Source of the DNA: JAUWQU01 sp964605095
GTDB lineage: Bacteria; Planctomycetota; Phycisphaerae; SM23-33
NCBI GenBank assembly: GCA_964605095.1
Contig: CAZSBS010000001.1
Span: forward strand, 5,473 to 69,472
Reading direction: 5' to 3'
DNA length: 64,000 nt
Shown here: in pieces, positions 36,801 to 44,936 of the stretch
Numbering within the stretch: the stretch's first letter is position 1
Layout of the letters: the number at the start of each line of letters is the position of its first letter
Translations under genes and position numbers: made by a program
Notes under the pieces: model-generated
The model's database searches: none
Told to the model about the DNA's origin: nothing
What the model saw: only the letters and a program-made list of their open reading frames with translations

Positions 36801-37543
36801 AGATGTACGCCGACTCGCTTCTGAACAGGGGCAAGGCCGAACATTTGGCCAAGCGGGACGACTCGTCCAAGGCTGCCTACAAGGAGGCCCTGGACCTGTT
36901 CAAGAAGTGCTTCGATCTGGACGACGCCTGCCGCAAGGGCGAGGCTGCATGGCTGGCCAAGAAGTACAGCCCGTTCATCGAGGACGTCAAGGCCAACGCC
37001 AAGAGCATGGGCGCCGTCAGCAGGATGGTCGAGGCCTTCCGGAAGGAGTTGAAGGACGCCGAGCAGATCCAGGCCATGTCCGCGGACATGTCGTCGATGG
37101 AGTATGCCGATAAGTATGTCCGCGGCGCAGCCAATCAGCAGCAGGAGCAGGAGCGGCTGCCGCGTGCGGTGGAGATGCTGGTTCGCGGGTGGAACAACCT
37201 GGTGCGGACATTGCAGAACCAGACCATTATTGACCACCTGAACATTATCGGCATGGCCCGGGCGCAGCGTGGGCTGGGCAACTATGGCGAGGCAATGGCG
37301 CTGTATCGCCGTTACACCGAGGGTCTCCCCAGAGACAAGTTCCCCTCGAAATACTGGCATGCCGAACTGGAGCGGTGCCAGTGCAACCTGGACGGCTACC
37401 TGAGCAACCCCGAGGCCATGAAGAACTTGGTGATCCAGATAAACTCCCTGAGGATCAAGGACAAGGAAATGGGAGGCATGGCTGCCGAGTTTGAGCAGAT
37501 AAAGAAGACGGCAGGCGGCAAGGCCGGCCAGGGCGGCAAGTGA
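33863..37543 (+). CDS. Large exported helical-repeat (TPR-like) protein
   Basis: 1226 residues. A signal peptide (MTKIRIGLPKLAAIGIIAVA, cleavage near AVAQ) is followed by almost wholly alpha-helical sequence. Repeats of TPR type can be seen, such as ALTLRGRVRMGQANAMAK, ELAFIMNQRKLNVEASKYFV and AQRGLGNYGEAMALYRRYTE. The charged middle (about 640-760) is rich in Ala, Glu and Lys and may be coiled coil. Likely a periplasmic scaffold for the ExbB/ExbD/VWA assembly, as it is the last and largest gene of that run. No catalytic motif seen. Confidence 0.75.
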   Translation: MTKIRIGLPKLAAIGIIAVASLSCAAVAQEKKIPSAYEQLPIDRLIKQLSQLGMTELLQAIEDDIPAEDKSFRALTLRGRVRMGQANAMAKPEDQNAKMDEAIVILRAAVKKGQEEDSADAGDQLELYRVMLELATAEGRYRIESPHILRLRMLLGNDADRKIILRFTKEAVELSYILEDKISRALTGLRSNMGDYMRYGPAMEDLQREMRYNSGWIRLHRAMALPAGSERAELCRNVIADMKEFSEDPDSGVMGWAMFATGAAQRMLGNWADADDVLKKVAENPNEDKELRQRAWFERVRNCIDEGADAKIDRALADFEAGSLAIWGEEKRVIVDLRLVLLRSYRVELAAVKETNAAKRKALFAQAQAELLKFVEKYADRPDLIRPFLEMVNTKFAGDDDLTNASAIVCMARAYAKLASEKPQDKAEGEKLLLRVLNHKDLDNPKIAQAIEPGVLYELAFIMNQRKLNVEASKYFVRLARKYPKHDLAEKSAMFAVRSLYGVLAERQEKGEEISPSLRLEYIRALETLLGNWSTAKDAVKWNFDLAAQCIKLAGQSEEPAVKFYWQVRAIAANEKIPLAMLEYMEAQHAALEMRYQIVLNRDELAEVLGGGPERLKQSLGRLAETLVELDNVVLPPEASATSAPAEDAEVKVSAEARDKKITETGKLLNDSLKTYSDPTALVEQLKKYSVDALAESKKAAEKAASVGGEEKAQFQANADGLKEWSAQAEYQAAVIKYEQFPKLLSKDNAEGRQKIEQEALGDLRALIARLTAEGKSNGASAREHSPVLPMAHEFEIRKLIELGRTDEAIAKIQDFKKSFPDQAKQLIQLLVQQIQEQIIRLEKRLKSAVTQAQADEVRQALDRYQTAYVNFAKDLYDPVAGKPLKLPELEAMRRDLRALEQKRDFDGLLAKAQGLPALAAENDVKLEDLKGKEVLDSWIAGAKAPGADRNNILPKLAAATMNMVLNIRDVVMERYGLVQMYADSLLNRGKAEHLAKRDDSSKAAYKEALDLFKKCFDLDDACRKGEAAWLAKKYSPFIEDVKANAKSMGAVSRMVEAFRKELKDAEQIQAMSADMSSMEYADKYVRGAANQQQEQERLPRAVEMLVRGWNNLVRTLQNQTIIDHLNIIGMARAQRGLGNYGEAMALYRRYTEGLPRDKFPSKYWHAELERCQCNLDGYLSNPEAMKNLVIQINSLRIKDKEMGGMAAEFEQIKKTAGGKAGQGGK

Positions 37544-37631
37544 TCCGGCGCCGGAGAACATTGCCGGACAGATGTTTGAAAACCAGCGGTTGACGCGGGA
37601 TTGCCTGATACTATACTGGCGCGGACAAAAC

Positions 37632-37705
37632 GGCGGCGTAGCCAAGCGGACCAAGGCGACGGATTGCAAATCCGTTATTCGTGGGTTCGAATCCCACCGC
37701 CGCCT
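37632..37705 (+). tRNA. tRNA-Cys, anticodon GCA
   Basis: 74 bases. The acceptor GGCGGCG pairs with CGCCGCC, discriminator T. The anticodon stem ACGGA/TCCGT encloses TTGCAAA, anticodon GCA. The T arm is GTGGG TTCGAAT CCCAC. CCA is not encoded. It separates the TPR gene from the haem-motif lipoprotein gene. Confidence 0.96.
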
Positions 37706-37741
37706 GTTGATAGCCCTTAAGGCTTTTATCCGAGGTGAATT

Positions 37742-38998
37742 ATGCTGAAGCACGCGTATCTTTCCATGCTGTGCTGCCTCTTGCTGGCTTGCGGTTATTG
37801 CTTTGCCGAGAAAAAGCAGATCAAGCTCAAGAGCGGCGAGACCATCATTGGCGAGGTTGTCGAGCAGACTCCCGAGGGGATAAAAGTCAAGCGCCCCCTG
37901 GCGACGGTGTTCTATCCGAAGGACCAGATCGTCTCGATCGAGCCGGTATACGACGTTAAGGAAGATTACGCGAATCGTCTGTCCAAGCTCAAGAAGGACG
38001 ACTTCGAGGGCCAGTTGGCACTTGGGCAGTGGGCCTTGGAGAACAAGCTCTATCCCGAGGCCGTCAAGCACCTTGAAGAGGCCGTGAAGCTCAAGAACGA
38101 GGAGCGCGCCCGCTTGCTGCTTCGCCAGGCCCAGGCCAGGCTCGAGGATGCCGAGAAAGCCAAGGAGACTCCCTCCAAGGGCGGCGACAAGTCGGGGTCC
38201 TCGGCAGGCGGCGATGGTGCCACGTTCAGCATGAAGCAAATGGTCAGCGACGATGACATCCAGCGGATTCGCATGGCGGAACTCTCGGATGACGACCGGG
38301 TGAAAGTCGAGTTTCGCAAGGACGTGGTCGACAGGTTCTTGGAGCAGGTTCGTGGGCGGGGCAAATTCGCGGAGGAAACCGACGTCGCCAAGTTCCGCCG
38401 CCTGCCGGCCTTGCGCCAGGCCAAGATCATCATCGAGGAAGTCGGCCCCGGCGACCCACTCAGGAACGACATCATCATCAAGTCGGACCCGGCTTCAATG
38501 CGCGAGTTCCACTCGGGCGTCTGGCGGTGGGTTTCGACCAGTTGTGCCGCGGCGACCTGTCACGGCTCGGCCAAGGGTCAGGGCGGGCTGAAGCTCTGGA
38601 ACGTTACCGCCCGAAGCGACAACGTGGACTACACCAACTTCCTGATCCTCGACGCGTTTCACACCAAGGGCGGCCTTCAGGTGATCCGGCGCGATGAGCC
38701 GGAAGAGTCGCTGCTGTTGCAGTTCGGCCTGCCGGACAACCAGGCCAAGCACCGTCATCCGAAGGAGAAACGCCCGCCGTTTTCCAGCAAGACCTCGCCG
38801 CTCTACAAGCAGACGCTGGATTGGATTCTGTCTTTGAAGCGCCCGCTGCACCCGGAGTACGGCCTCAAGAGCATTCCGCCGCACGTGATGAAGCGAATCG
38901 ACCCGTTGTTCGGGCTGCCCACTTCACCGGTGCCCAAGGATAAGGGCGCCAAGGACAAGTCTGGCAAGTCTGATAAGTCAAGCAAGCCGCCTTTCTGA
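37742..38998 (+). CDS. Lipoprotein with TPR-like part and a C-X4-C-H haem-type motif
   Basis: 418 residues. The signal peptide has a lipobox (LLAC). The N-terminal beta part (IKLKSGETIIGEVVEQTPEG) is followed by a helical pair repeat. The C-terminal third has CAAATCHGSAKGQGGLKLW and later RRDEPEESLLLQFGLP. These mirror the planctomycete PSCyt cytochrome-like domain (CxxCHG, KGGL, PEES), but with four residues between the cysteines. A covalently bound c-type haem is possible. It would sit in the envelope beside the ExbB/ExbD system. Confidence 0.75.
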   Translation: MLKHAYLSMLCCLLLACGYCFAEKKQIKLKSGETIIGEVVEQTPEGIKVKRPLATVFYPKDQIVSIEPVYDVKEDYANRLSKLKKDDFEGQLALGQWALENKLYPEAVKHLEEAVKLKNEERARLLLRQAQARLEDAEKAKETPSKGGDKSGSSAGGDGATFSMKQMVSDDDIQRIRMAELSDDDRVKVEFRKDVVDRFLEQVRGRGKFAEETDVAKFRRLPALRQAKIIIEEVGPGDPLRNDIIIKSDPASMREFHSGVWRWVSTSCAAATCHGSAKGQGGLKLWNVTARSDNVDYTNFLILDAFHTKGGLQVIRRDEPEESLLLQFGLPDNQAKHRHPKEKRPPFSSKTSPLYKQTLDWILSLKRPLHPEYGLKSIPPHVMKRIDPLFGLPTSPVPKDKGAKDKSGKSDKSSKPPF

Positions 38999-39035
38999 AC
39001 CGTGCGGCTTTCCTGGCCGCGGCGAGGCTTTGGCG

Positions 39036-39695
39036 ATGGAGCAGATTCAATACGCCTTCGTGGCTGTGCTGGTCGGCGTGCTGGTCGCCGCCAGCGTTTC
39101 TTTCGCGGTGATGGGCCTGGGCAAGGTTCTTCGGCGTCGCCGGTTGGCTCGCGACGCCCACCAGCGCGGGCTGAGGTTCTTTCCTGACGATCCTTACGAC
39201 GTGCCGAGGCGTTATGCGGACTTCGCGGTGATATCCTCCGGGCACAGCCCGTGCGCTAACAACGTAACTGCCGGCGGGATAGTCGGCAGGACGGTGCGAG
39301 CATTCGATTTTCGCTGCGAGTTGGGCCACGGAACTCGCAGGCTCACGCGGCGCTATAGCGTGGCCATTGCCGAGACTCGCCTGAGTCAGCCGAGCCTGCT
39401 GATGTGGCACACGGGCGACGGCGAGTTGGCCCCGCTGGCGGCAAGGGATGTCCAGGGCCGGGTCGGACAGTGGAGTTTCCGCGGGTCGCGGGAGTTGGCT
39501 GAGACTGTCGAGGCCGCGTGCCGACATCTCGGCCCGGCCCAGCCGAGCGTCGAGATTCGCGGCTCGGTCGTCCTGATAGCCGTGTCGGTGCGGCGGGCCA
39601 TTCGCCAGTACGCCCTTGCCTTGGACGAAGTTTCGGGCATTATAGAGGCCCTGGACGGCCCCCGTGGCCCCAGGCCACCCGCGGTGGGGGCCTGA
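39036..39695 (+). CDS. Membrane-anchored protein of unknown function
   Basis: 219 residues from ATG 39036 (GAGG eight bases upstream; TTG 39030 possible). One N-terminal TM segment (FVAVLVGVLVAASVSFAVMGLG) is followed by an Arg-rich stretch and a soluble domain with mixed strands (RYSVAIAETRL, SLLMWHTGDGELAPL). I do not recognise the family. The TM-then-RRRR pattern suggests that the soluble part is cytoplasmic. Confidence 0.6.
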   Translation: MEQIQYAFVAVLVGVLVAASVSFAVMGLGKVLRRRRLARDAHQRGLRFFPDDPYDVPRRYADFAVISSGHSPCANNVTAGGIVGRTVRAFDFRCELGHGTRRLTRRYSVAIAETRLSQPSLLMWHTGDGELAPLAARDVQGRVGQWSFRGSRELAETVEAACRHLGPAQPSVEIRGSVVLIAVSVRRAIRQYALALDEVSGIIEALDGPRGPRPPAVGA

Positions 39696-39866
39696 CCGTG
39701 GGCCGGGCCGCCGGGCAGTCGGCGAGAATCGAGAATATCGCGTCGAAGTTGTTGGACAAGATGTATGCAGGCCGTTGCAAACGGCCCTCCGGTGTGTTAG
39801 AAAGTTGCTTGCGAGATTCCACTGGCCGTGCCAATGCCGGCTGCGGACATATTGGGAGAGGACATC

Positions 39867-41522
39867 GTGCAAAAGGACAAACGTTTCGGTTGCGTCGCGC
39901 TGAGCTTGGTCTGCCTGTCCGCGGCGCTACTCGCGGGATGCCGCAGCACCGCCAGCCCACTGGCAGAAGCCACCGCCCGCGCTGGTCGGCTCTATGATCG
40001 GGCGTGCAGCCTGCTTAACGACACGCCCTACATGGTCCGCCAGCAGTATGCGCCCTTCGCCAAGCCGATCGAGCTGCCCTCGGATCCCAATGCGGCGGTA
40101 AAGCTGGTCCAGCTTACCGCGCTGGGGCAGATCAACCCGCGGGCCGACAAGACGCTCAACGAGGCCATCGACGGCCTGACCAAGGCCCTGGCTGGGGCCG
40201 AAGGCCGGCCGGAGATCGAAAAAGTCAACGCGCAGGCTGTCTTGGCCCGGCTGTACGCTCTGCGCGGCTACCGCATGTCGATCGAGGCCGGCCTGAGGTG
40301 CCGACAGGCATGGGACCTCGCCGGCCTGGTGGAAAGCGACGCAGTCCGCATCAGCGGGTTGGGCAAGCGGATCGCCAGCTACGACCAGATCCTTAGCGTC
40401 ACGGACGAGTCGCTCGGCAAGATGGCCGAGGCCGCCAAGACGCAGCAGTCGGCCGCCGAGGATAAGATCGCCGAGGCCAACACGAAAATCGCGGCCCTGG
40501 ACAAGGAAGAGGCGGACCTGAAGGCTGCAAACGTCACAATCTCCGAGGAGTCGCGAAAGCTTCTCACTGAAAGCCAGATTGCTGACCCGATCAAGGGCGT
40601 CGCGATTTATGACGAGGCCAAGACTAAGGAAGACAAGGCCAGCGTGAACTCCGCCCGCATAGCGCAGATCGAAGAGGCCATGCAGACCATCAAGTCACAG
40701 GTGGCGGAGTTCGAGGTGGTTCGGGTGGCCGCGGTTAATCAGGCGAAAGTGGCTGGCGATATGGCCGATACCCGCCAGAAGAGCCGCTCCGAAACCGATC
40801 AGGCGCGGAAGGCCCAGATTGACAAGTTGACCGAGGCCCAGAAGCAGGCGGAGACGCTGGCGGGGCAGGTCGTCGAGGTATCCAAGGCCGCCGCCGCCGC
40901 CGAGGCCAAGGCCCTGGGCGACTACGACAAGGCTGTCAAGACCTACGAGACCTATGGGCAAATCACGGAATCGTACGCCAAGGATCCAGGCGCCGATGCC
41001 TTCCTCAAGCCCGACCCCGCCATTATTGCGATGCTTGGCGACGTGCAAATGGCGCGGGCGGACCTCAGGGTCCAGGCCCTCCTGCTTCAGCATCGCCTGC
41101 AAACCGTCGTCGCGGAGACATCCGGCATATGGTCCAGCCTGCCGACGCAGAACACCACGCCCGCGGTTATCGGACAGATGAAGGATTACGTCCCCAATCC
41201 GGGCAAGCTTAAGGAAGATGCCCAGCGCGACTTCAGTTGGGCCGCGAGGGCCTACGAGAAGGCCAAAGAGGCTGTTATTGACCCGAAGCTCAAGTGGGCC
41301 TACGTGCTCCAGCAGTCGGCCGCGAACGTCAGCCTCTACCGCCTGTCCGGCGACGCCGACGCCAAACAGAAGGCGACAGCGGAACTGGACTCCCTCGGCA
41401 CAGAGGAAGCCTCGCCCCTGATCGCCCCAACGGCTGACGGTTTCCGCAAGCTGCTGGCCGCCCCGGCCCTGCTTGGCTCCGAGGCGCCTTTCAGCCCGGC
41501 GCCCACCCAGCCCGCGCCGTGA
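39867..41522 (+). CDS. Coiled-coil lipoprotein
   Basis: 551 residues from GTG 39867, five bases after GGGAGAGG. The signal peptide ends in a lipobox (SAALLAGC). The mature protein is Ala/Lys/Glu-rich helix with a coiled-coil centre (about 200-380, KIAEANTKIAALDKEEADL and similar heptads). An N-terminal TPR-like section precedes it. Likely an envelope structural or adaptor protein. Family not recognised. Confidence 0.65.
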   Translation: MQKDKRFGCVALSLVCLSAALLAGCRSTASPLAEATARAGRLYDRACSLLNDTPYMVRQQYAPFAKPIELPSDPNAAVKLVQLTALGQINPRADKTLNEAIDGLTKALAGAEGRPEIEKVNAQAVLARLYALRGYRMSIEAGLRCRQAWDLAGLVESDAVRISGLGKRIASYDQILSVTDESLGKMAEAAKTQQSAAEDKIAEANTKIAALDKEEADLKAANVTISEESRKLLTESQIADPIKGVAIYDEAKTKEDKASVNSARIAQIEEAMQTIKSQVAEFEVVRVAAVNQAKVAGDMADTRQKSRSETDQARKAQIDKLTEAQKQAETLAGQVVEVSKAAAAAEAKALGDYDKAVKTYETYGQITESYAKDPGADAFLKPDPAIIAMLGDVQMARADLRVQALLLQHRLQTVVAETSGIWSSLPTQNTTPAVIGQMKDYVPNPGKLKEDAQRDFSWAARAYEKAKEAVIDPKLKWAYVLQQSAANVSLYRLSGDADAKQKATAELDSLGTEEASPLIAPTADGFRKLLAAPALLGSEAPFSPAPTQPAP

Positions 41523-41733
41523 CTTGGCCGGGCCAGGCCCCGGCGTAATTCATCCATGCACCACCCACCGGCTCCGGCCGCCGGGGCGCATGCGCCTTGG
41601 CCGCGAACCGGTGCCGATTCCCTCGGAGAAGCCCTTGTCAACTTCAGCATCAGGGGGCATACTGTATAAATAACCGGTGGCGTTATCGGCTCGATTGGGC
41701 CCGGCCGTGGTCGTCGGATGAGGGCGGCGCCGA

Positions 41734-43425
41734 ATGCGTAAGTATGCGAATAAGTCCATGGAGGCGCTGGCTGCGGAGTTGACCGCAGGCCTCAAGAGGC
41801 TCCGCAAGGGGTATGCGGACGCGGCCGAGGGGCTGCTTGAAATCCTCGACCCGCACAGGGAGTATCCTTACGAGTTCGTCGTCTATCGCCTGACGGGCTA
41901 TCGCCCGCCGACGGGCATCGCGGGCGAGCCGATGTCTTACAAGTCGCTGGGCGGGGACCTGCTCCTGCTCATCCTGGACATCTGCGACAGCACGAACCTG
42001 TCCACGGAGGACTATCCCGAGAGTGTCTACGACACGCCGGCGCTAGCGCAAAGGTTCAACGTTTCATCCAAGACGATCCAGCGATGGTGCCGCGGCGGGC
42101 TCGTGGCCAGGCGGCTTGTCTTTCCGGACGGGCGGCGGCGTGTGGCGTTCCTGGAAAGCTCCGTGCGGCGCTTCTCGCACGACCGGCGAGGGCAGCTCAC
42201 CCGGTCAGGGCGGTTCACGCAAATGACGGAGGGCCAGCGGCAGGACATCATCCGCCGCGCCCGGCGGATGGCGGAGTTTTGCCCATGCACCCTCAGCGAC
42301 GTTGTGCGGCGTCTGGCCGGGCGGATCGGCAGGGCCAAGGAGACCATCCGCCACACCATCCGCAAGCATGACGCCGAGCATCCGGACCAGGCGATCTTCC
42401 CGCGGCTCGCCAGGGCGCGCAGGCTTAGCGACCAGGAGAAGCTCGCCATCTACCGCGGGTTCCTGCGAGGCGTGCCGGCCCAGGCCCTTGCAATGCGGTA
42501 TCATCGCACCCGGGGCAGCGTCTATCGGGTCATCAACGACATGCGGGCCCAGCGCCTGCTCGAGCGCCCGATACGGTACGTCCACAACCCGCAGTTTGAC
42601 CTGCCCAATGCCGACGAGCAGATCATCAACTCGGCCGCGGACGCCGGCTTTGCCGACGGGCATACGTCAGACGAGCTTGCCCACGCCGAGATGCCCAAGA
42701 ACCTGCCGCCTTACCTCAAAACGCTCTACGAGGTCCCGCTGCTGTCGGCGGCGCAGGAGCGCGACCTGTTTCGGCTGTACAACTACCTCAAGTACAAGGC
42801 CGACAAACTCCGCGGCAAGCTGGACCTCAATCGCATACGCACCACGCAGCTTCGCGAGATCGAGCAACTTCTGCTCCAGGCCAACGTGGCCAAGAACAAA
42901 ATGGTCCGCGCCAACCTCAGGCTGGTCGTCTCCATCGCCAAGAAACACGTTGGCGGCGTGCAGAACCTCTTCGAGCTCATAAGCGACGGCAATGTATCGC
43001 TGATGATGGCCGTCGAGAAGTTCGACTACTCTCGTGGCAACCGCTTCTCGACCTACGCCTCGTGGGCGATCATCCGCAATTTCGCCCGATCAGTGCCGCG
43101 GGAACGCTATCAACTCGACCGTTTCGCCACCGGCCACGATGGTATCCTCGACGTCGCCGCGGGTATGCAGACTTATGACCCTAACGACGTCAACCCGTCA
43201 GAGTTGCGAGAGAGCATCGACGTCGTCCTGGCGCAACTAAACCCGCGGGAACGGGCCGTACTTATCGAACATTACGGCCTGGACGAGCGCAACACGCCGT
43301 TCACGTTCGACCAACTCGGACGCCACATGGGCATCTCCAAGGAGCGAGTCCGCCAGATCGAAATCCAGGCCCTTAAGAAACTCCGAAGCATACTTCGCCC
43401 AAAGAGGGCGGACCTGATGTGGTGA
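41734..43425 (+). CDS. Sigma-70 family factor with HTH-containing N-terminal extension
   Basis: 563 residues. The C-terminal half is a sigma factor. Region 2 appears as NKMVRANLRLVVSIAKKHVG, LFELISDGNVSLMMAVEKFDYSRG and FSTYASWAIIRNFAR. Region 4 appears as LNPRERAVLIEHYGL and FDQLGRHMGISKERVRQIE. Region 3 is short. The N-terminal 300 residues are unusual. YDTPALAQRFNVSSKTIQRWCRGGL plus VFPDGRRRVAFLESSVRRF is a MerR/excisionase-like HTH. A second HTH-like part (QALAMRYHRTRGSVYRVIND) lies near residue 250. A factor that carries its own DNA-binding domain could choose promoters by itself. Confidence 0.88.
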   Translation: MRKYANKSMEALAAELTAGLKRLRKGYADAAEGLLEILDPHREYPYEFVVYRLTGYRPPTGIAGEPMSYKSLGGDLLLLILDICDSTNLSTEDYPESVYDTPALAQRFNVSSKTIQRWCRGGLVARRLVFPDGRRRVAFLESSVRRFSHDRRGQLTRSGRFTQMTEGQRQDIIRRARRMAEFCPCTLSDVVRRLAGRIGRAKETIRHTIRKHDAEHPDQAIFPRLARARRLSDQEKLAIYRGFLRGVPAQALAMRYHRTRGSVYRVINDMRAQRLLERPIRYVHNPQFDLPNADEQIINSAADAGFADGHTSDELAHAEMPKNLPPYLKTLYEVPLLSAAQERDLFRLYNYLKYKADKLRGKLDLNRIRTTQLREIEQLLLQANVAKNKMVRANLRLVVSIAKKHVGGVQNLFELISDGNVSLMMAVEKFDYSRGNRFSTYASWAIIRNFARSVPRERYQLDRFATGHDGILDVAAGMQTYDPNDVNPSELRESIDVVLAQLNPRERAVLIEHYGLDERNTPFTFDQLGRHMGISKERVRQIEIQALKKLRSILRPKRADLMW

Positions 43426-43429
43426 ACCG

Positions 43430-43570
43430 ATTGCGGATTGTCCCGGCGCGCCGGGACGGATTGCGGATTGCGGATTGTCCCTGGAGCAAGCTGACGTTCT
43501 GAACGCGACGCCTGATGGGAAATGGTTCTGAAGCCCAGGGACCCCTTGGGGGCAGGTAGCAATCCCTGGG
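43430..43570. repeat. Short direct repeats and palindromes upstream of the protease gene
   Basis: ATTGCGGATTG-type units occur at 43432-43442 and again, doubled, around 43460-43480, flanking the palindrome TCCCGGCGCGCCGGGA (43440-43455). Further on, CCCAGGGA (43534-43541) pairs with TCCCTGGG (43563-43570) around CCCCTTGGGG. The stretch follows the sigma gene and may end its transcript. Confidence 0.5.
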
Positions 43571-43656
43571 TGCAGCGCAATCTTTCCGATCCGCGATCGA
43601 CTAAAACGCGGAACCAATCGCTCATGCGGTGCGTCAAACGGGCAGAGGTGGTGGTC

Positions 43657-44739
43657 ATGAAGCGATGGATTCTATATGTGGCCGGGATGGTGGCGGCAGG
43701 GTTTGTTCTTGGGGTCGTGCTTGGCAACGGGTTCTCGCAACCGTTGCCCGCGGCCGCCGCCGTGGGTGCGGCGGATCCCAATAACAAACCAGCCATGGCC
43801 GGCGGCGCCAGCCCGTCGGCCCAGCCCGCTGCCGCGCGCCCGCAGGCAACCCAGGCGCCAGCGCCGGTTCGAGACGCCCGCGCGCCTCAATCGCCGCTCC
43901 GGAAAGCGGCTTCCGCAAATGCCCCGACCGCTGCCGCCGCGGCCCCGGAATATCCCCCGGTCGAACTGGTCGCCGCCTGCGGCCGAAAGGCGGCGGAAAT
44001 CCGCGGGCAGTATGGCGCCAAGCTCAACGTGGTCGCTCATCCGCCGTTCGTGATCGCCGGCGACATGAGCGTCTCACGGCTTGAATCCTACGCCAAGGCC
44101 TCCGTGGTTCGCCCGGCCAGGGCGATGTGGGCGGCCTATTTCGACAAGAAGCCCGACCAGGTGATAACCACTTTCCTTTTCGCCGGCCAGGACAACTACA
44201 AGCTGCACGCCCGCAAGGACTATCCCGACGGGGGCGCGCCGTATTACGGGTACTACAGCCCGGCGGGGCGGACGATGGTGATGAACATCAATACCGGCAC
44301 GGGCACGCTGGTCCACGAGCTTACGCACGCGCTGATAGTCTACGATTTCCCGAATCTGCCGACGTGGTTCAACGAGGGGCTCGCCAGCCTGCACGAGCAG
44401 TGCAACGTCGAGGAAGATGGCATCACGGGCCTGCCCAACTGGCGCCTGCCGGGCCTCCAGGCCGCCATCAGCGCCGGTAAGCTTCGCCCGCTGGTGGAGC
44501 TCGTAACCAGGCGGGACTTCTACGGCCCGGCCCAGGGGATCAACTACGCCCAGGCCCGGTACTTCGTGATGTACATGCAGCACAAGGGGCTGCTGCGCGA
44601 GTTCTACCGCTACTTCCGCGGCCACGCCGATGGCGACGCCGCGGACGTCCGCGCGATCGAACACGTCTTCGGACGGAAGATCACGGAGATCGAGCCCGCC
44701 TTCATTGCGTGGGTCAAGACGCTCAAGTTCGAGCGGTAA
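43657..44739 (+). CDS. Exported or membrane-anchored zinc metallopeptidase (HEXXH)
   Basis: 360 residues from ATG 43657, with AGAGGTGG upstream. An N-terminal TM anchor or signal (ILYVAGMVAAGFVLGVVLG) is followed by an Ala/Pro-rich linker. The catalytic domain carries LVHELTHALIVYDFPNLP then WFNEGLA: HEXXH with a downstream Glu, the gluzincin arrangement of peptidase-MA/DUF1570-like proteins. It would act outside the cytoplasm. Substrate unknown. Confidence 0.85.
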   Translation: MKRWILYVAGMVAAGFVLGVVLGNGFSQPLPAAAAVGAADPNNKPAMAGGASPSAQPAAARPQATQAPAPVRDARAPQSPLRKAASANAPTAAAAAPEYPPVELVAACGRKAAEIRGQYGAKLNVVAHPPFVIAGDMSVSRLESYAKASVVRPARAMWAAYFDKKPDQVITTFLFAGQDNYKLHARKDYPDGGAPYYGYYSPAGRTMVMNINTGTGTLVHELTHALIVYDFPNLPTWFNEGLASLHEQCNVEEDGITGLPNWRLPGLQAAISAGKLRPLVELVTRRDFYGPAQGINYAQARYFVMYMQHKGLLREFYRYFRGHADGDAADVRAIEHVFGRKITEIEPAFIAWVKTLKFER

Positions 44740-44806
44740 GGAAGAGGAAAGACAAGGCCTTACGCGGAGGACGCAGAGGAGAAGAAAGAGAAGAAGAGTA
44801 AGCAAT

Positions 44807-44903
44807 GATAAACGCAGACCCACGGTCCCTTCGGGATAAACGCAGATGAAAACTATCCTCTCATCCGCGTTCATCCCGAAGGGACCGTGGGTCTGCGTTT
44901 ATC
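44807..44903. terminator. 97-base near-perfect palindrome between convergent genes
   Basis: A perfect 31-bp inverted repeat occupies 44807-44837 and 44873-44903. The 35-base centre also pairs (AACGCAGATGA with TCATCCGCGTT, one mismatch), giving one giant hairpin. It sits between the stop codons of the protease (+) and the isomerase-like gene (-), so it can serve as a bidirectional terminator. The core GATAAACGCAGA is the kind of unit found in dispersed repeats. Confidence 0.7.
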
Positions 44904-44936
44904 GCTGCAGAGAACTCTTTAGTCTCTTATTTCTTG

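Noticed and set aside
33599..38239. Very long open frames on the minus strand (573 and 925 codons)
   Set aside because: They lie opposite the ExbD3/TPR gene and cross tRNA-Cys. The plus-strand gene has a signal peptide and operon context, while the minus frames look like reverse reading of Lys/Glu/Ala-rich codons.
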